DNA of 64,000 nt from ANME-2 cluster archaeon. GTDB taxonomy: Archaea; Halobacteriota; Methanosarcinia; Methanosarcinales; Methanocomedenaceae. Location: NCBI GenBank assembly GCA_014237145.1, contig JAAXOC010000065.1, forward strand, positions 1 through 64,000, given 5' to 3'. Position numbers and translations under genes: made by a program. Below, piece after piece: positions 62,681 to 64,000 of this stretch. Every line of letters begins with the position of its first letter. Position 1 is the stretch's first letter. The notes beneath the pieces are model-generated. The model did not search any database, was not told the DNA's origin, and was given only the letters and a program-made list of their open reading frames with translations.

Positions 62681-62947
62681 GTGATAATTACAGCAGAGTT
62701 AGTTATCAGGCTTATAATCGAGTTGTTCTGGATATATGCAAGTATTTTTGCGATTCAATCAACAAAGCTTCAATACTGGAAGCAGTGCTGGTATATCATC
62801 CTCTTGGGCAGCATAATACATATGGTTTATCTACTTGCTGCCTTTGCAGAAATTTCTGATGGAGGAATACTCAGGAATCTTGGAATGGGAATAGTAGCCA
62901 TAGGCATCATCATGCTTGCAAGGCGGACAAAACACATTCTCGGATGA
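62681..62947 (+). CDS. small membrane protein
   Basis: An 88-residue protein from GTG 62681 with three membrane segments (about residues 5-22, 37-56, 65-80), short loops and a basic C-terminus (ARRTKHILG). A frame in another phase overlaps its start but is not membrane-like or otherwise convincing. It converges on the KaiC-like gene with no gap. No family recognised; the topology recalls small archaeal membrane proteins linked to signalling genes. Confidence 0.55.
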   Translation: MIITAELVIRLIIELFWIYASIFAIQSTKLQYWKQCWYIILLGSIIHMVYLLAAFAEISDGGILRNLGMGIVAIGIIMLARRTKHILG

Positions 62948-63637
62948 TCAAATTATACAAAATCCTTCATCAGTGATCTTGTAATTAGCTGAAACATTAT
63001 CACATCCGGTCATTGCTTCAACATCTATCTTCTCACCATCCAGATGTATAATGTTGTCCACTGTTGCCTTTAACATTGTTTCGATCTGGGAGTCCGCAGC
63101 CCCTTCAGTATAAGCAATTATCCCGGTACCTCCGGCTACTTTGATCCTCATGACATATGACTTGAGTACACGTATAATAAGTATCGGGGAATTGAACGAG
63201 AACAATGTTGTCGTCGAATCAAGAACAGATCTGAACCTATGGGTTTTTTGGTAGATTAACTGCAAATCGTCAATTATCTTACTGACCATCTCAGTTGGAT
63301 TCTGCGGGGAAGATATCTTGAACGTAGCAGTTTCCTTTTGTGTAGCACCAATTGATCCGGAAGCAATGTCCAGCACATACAACATTTCTTTTTGAAAATA
63401 TTCATGAATGAGCCAATTGAATTGCATCATTTTTTCTTCAAGCTGGAACATGTTATAGTCAGTCATTAAGTAAAGGCAGATCTCATCATCAAACATTGCC
63501 TGTTGCAGGAAATGGTAACAAAATACGGATGTTCCTGTTTTGGGAGGGCCGTAGATAAGTGTAATGGTATTATCTGGCAGTCCACCACCTATCATTTCAT
63601 CAAAAGCCGCGATCCCAGTCTTGATTTTAGGTATCAT
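62948..63637 (-). CDS. KaiC/RecA-superfamily ATPase, Walker A atypical
   Basis: A 229-residue single KaiC-like domain: IKTGIAAFDEMIGGGLPDNT at the start, then LIYGPPKTGTSVFCYHFLQ in the Walker A position, LMTDYNMFQLEEKMMQF, and a Walker B-like SVLDSTTTLFSF; FKISSPQNPTEMVSKIIDDL and GTGIIAYTEGA follow the family. In GPPKTGTS the Lys normally just before Thr/Ser is missing and a Lys occurs three positions earlier, so ATP hydrolysis may be altered. The gene abuts the stop of the small GTPase gene, suggesting a joint switch module. Confidence 0.75.
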   Translation of the reverse strand: MIPKIKTGIAAFDEMIGGGLPDNTITLIYGPPKTGTSVFCYHFLQQAMFDDEICLYLMTDYNMFQLEEKMMQFNWLIHEYFQKEMLYVLDIASGSIGATQKETATFKISSPQNPTEMVSKIIDDLQLIYQKTHRFRSVLDSTTTLFSFNSPILIIRVLKSYVMRIKVAGGTGIIAYTEGAADSQIETMLKATVDNIIHLDGEKIDVEAMTGCDNVSANYKITDEGFCII

Positions 63638-64000
63638 TTAAACTCGGTATATAAGATCGAAAAGAGTATCAAGTGCTTTATCCACACCTTCATTTTTCTG
63701 TGCGGAAACAGTTACTATAGGTACATCTTCCCATAAAGCCATCCGTTTTTTTATCTCATCAGGTGTCAGGGCACCCGGGAGGTCATGCTTATTTGCAACA
63801 ATTACTTTAGGTAAAGCCTCTGCCCGGCACATATTGATCATTTCCTTAGCGCGTGCAAACGTATCCGGTTTTGTCGAATCAATTACAATAAACGTGCCTA
63901 TGGACTCCCTTGCCAGCGGTTCCAGCAGCAGGTCAAACCGTTCCTGCCCGGGAGTACCAAACACATCAGCAGAAAAACCTTTGTAATCCATATGTCCGAT
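63638..64000 (-). CDS. small Ras-like GTPase, 5' part outside the window
   Basis: The visible C-terminal 121 residues include the G3 motif DVFGTPGQERFDLLLEP (DxxGQ type with insertion), FIVIDSTKP, the G4 motif VIVANKHDL and the G5-like VTVSAQKNEG. The P-loop and switch I would be upstream beyond 64000, and the reading frame is open to the window edge. Archaeal and bacterial relatives (MglA- or Arf-like) control polarity, motility or envelope functions. Transcribed ahead of the KaiC-like gene with no spacer. Confidence 0.8.
   Translation of the reverse strand: MGHMDYKGFSADVFGTPGQERFDLLLEPLARESIGTFIVIDSTKPDTFARAKEMINMCRAEALPKVIVANKHDLPGALTPDEIKKRMALWEDVPIVTVSAQKNEGVDKALDTLFDLIYRV

Overview
The window is from an archaeal chromosome, most probably Methanosarcinales and perhaps the ANME-2/Methanoperedens side of that order. 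The evidence is a methanofuran-pathway tyramine-glutamate ligase, SepCysS, deoxyhypusine synthase, an alpha-subunit NAC, a fused tRNA-splicing endonuclease, a tRNA-Arg with an archaeal intron, two PGF-CTERM surface proteins, an archaeal cobamide cluster (cobD-cbiB-cobZ-cobS-cobY) and a DUF1699 protein. Cytochrome c maturation genes (ccmF; ccmD/ccmE with a CxxxY heme ligand motif) imply multiheme or other c-type cytochromes, which fits ANME-type relatives. The genus is inference; no rRNA is present.

Layout. 0-2.5 kb is a graveyard: a DUF1670 fragment, a DUF234 ATPase broken by one in-frame TAA, and a decayed RNase_H_2 exonuclease. 2.5-6.7 kb, minus strand: a SWIM zinc-finger protein and a compact redox operon (CGGC protein, ferredoxin, GXGXG protein, dodecin). 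7.5-11.4 kb: an epimerase, an IS21 remnant, a TPM/LemA operon and a TnpB remnant. 11.5-17.4 kb: SprT-like protease, mfnD, a RuvC/RNase H-fold protein, a purine nucleoside phosphorylase, DUF373, and an acylphosphatase with nine-residue repeats. 17.5-19.6 kb is a complete IS1634-type element with 14-bp inverted repeats and a 6-bp target duplication. 19.7-25.6 kb: SDR, broken transposase, PGF-CTERM protein, rubrerythrin-like protein, ccmF.

25.8-34.8 kb is an AT-rich defence-like island: Vsr endonuclease, two DUF1232-like proteins, a PLD-nuclease/SF2-helicase fusion, a 53-residue protein, a DndD/Rad50-like ATPase with a zinc hook and a 139-residue protein, convergent with a m5C DNA methyltransferase that lacks an ordinary start codon. 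I see no DndA/B/C and no DrmA/B, so it matches no named system that I know. 35-40.7 kb is rearranged: IS200/IS605 hairpins, a decayed type I-E-like CRISPR array, an archaeal homologue of the Bacillus spore transglutaminase Tgl behind an unrecognised helical protein, truncated transposases, a cstA fragment, a TauE exporter, and a solo CRISPR repeat at the end of a truncated DUF433 gene.

40.9-64 kb is largely housekeeping: larA, a NADAR protein, the cobamide operon, tRNA-Arg with a 21-bp tandem repeat directly upstream, an HD phosphohydrolase, ccmD/ccmE with a radical SAM gene, SepCysS, NAC, an IS200 remnant, a KamA-family protein, endA, two tandem 2[4Fe-4S] ferredoxins, asd, dys, tRNA-Phe, tRNA-Val, and a KaiC-like ATPase abutting a small GTPase that leaves the window. 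CobD, CbiB, CobY, CobS and CobZ together cover aminopropanol-phosphate formation and nucleotide-loop assembly of cobamides, which corrinoid methyltransferases need.
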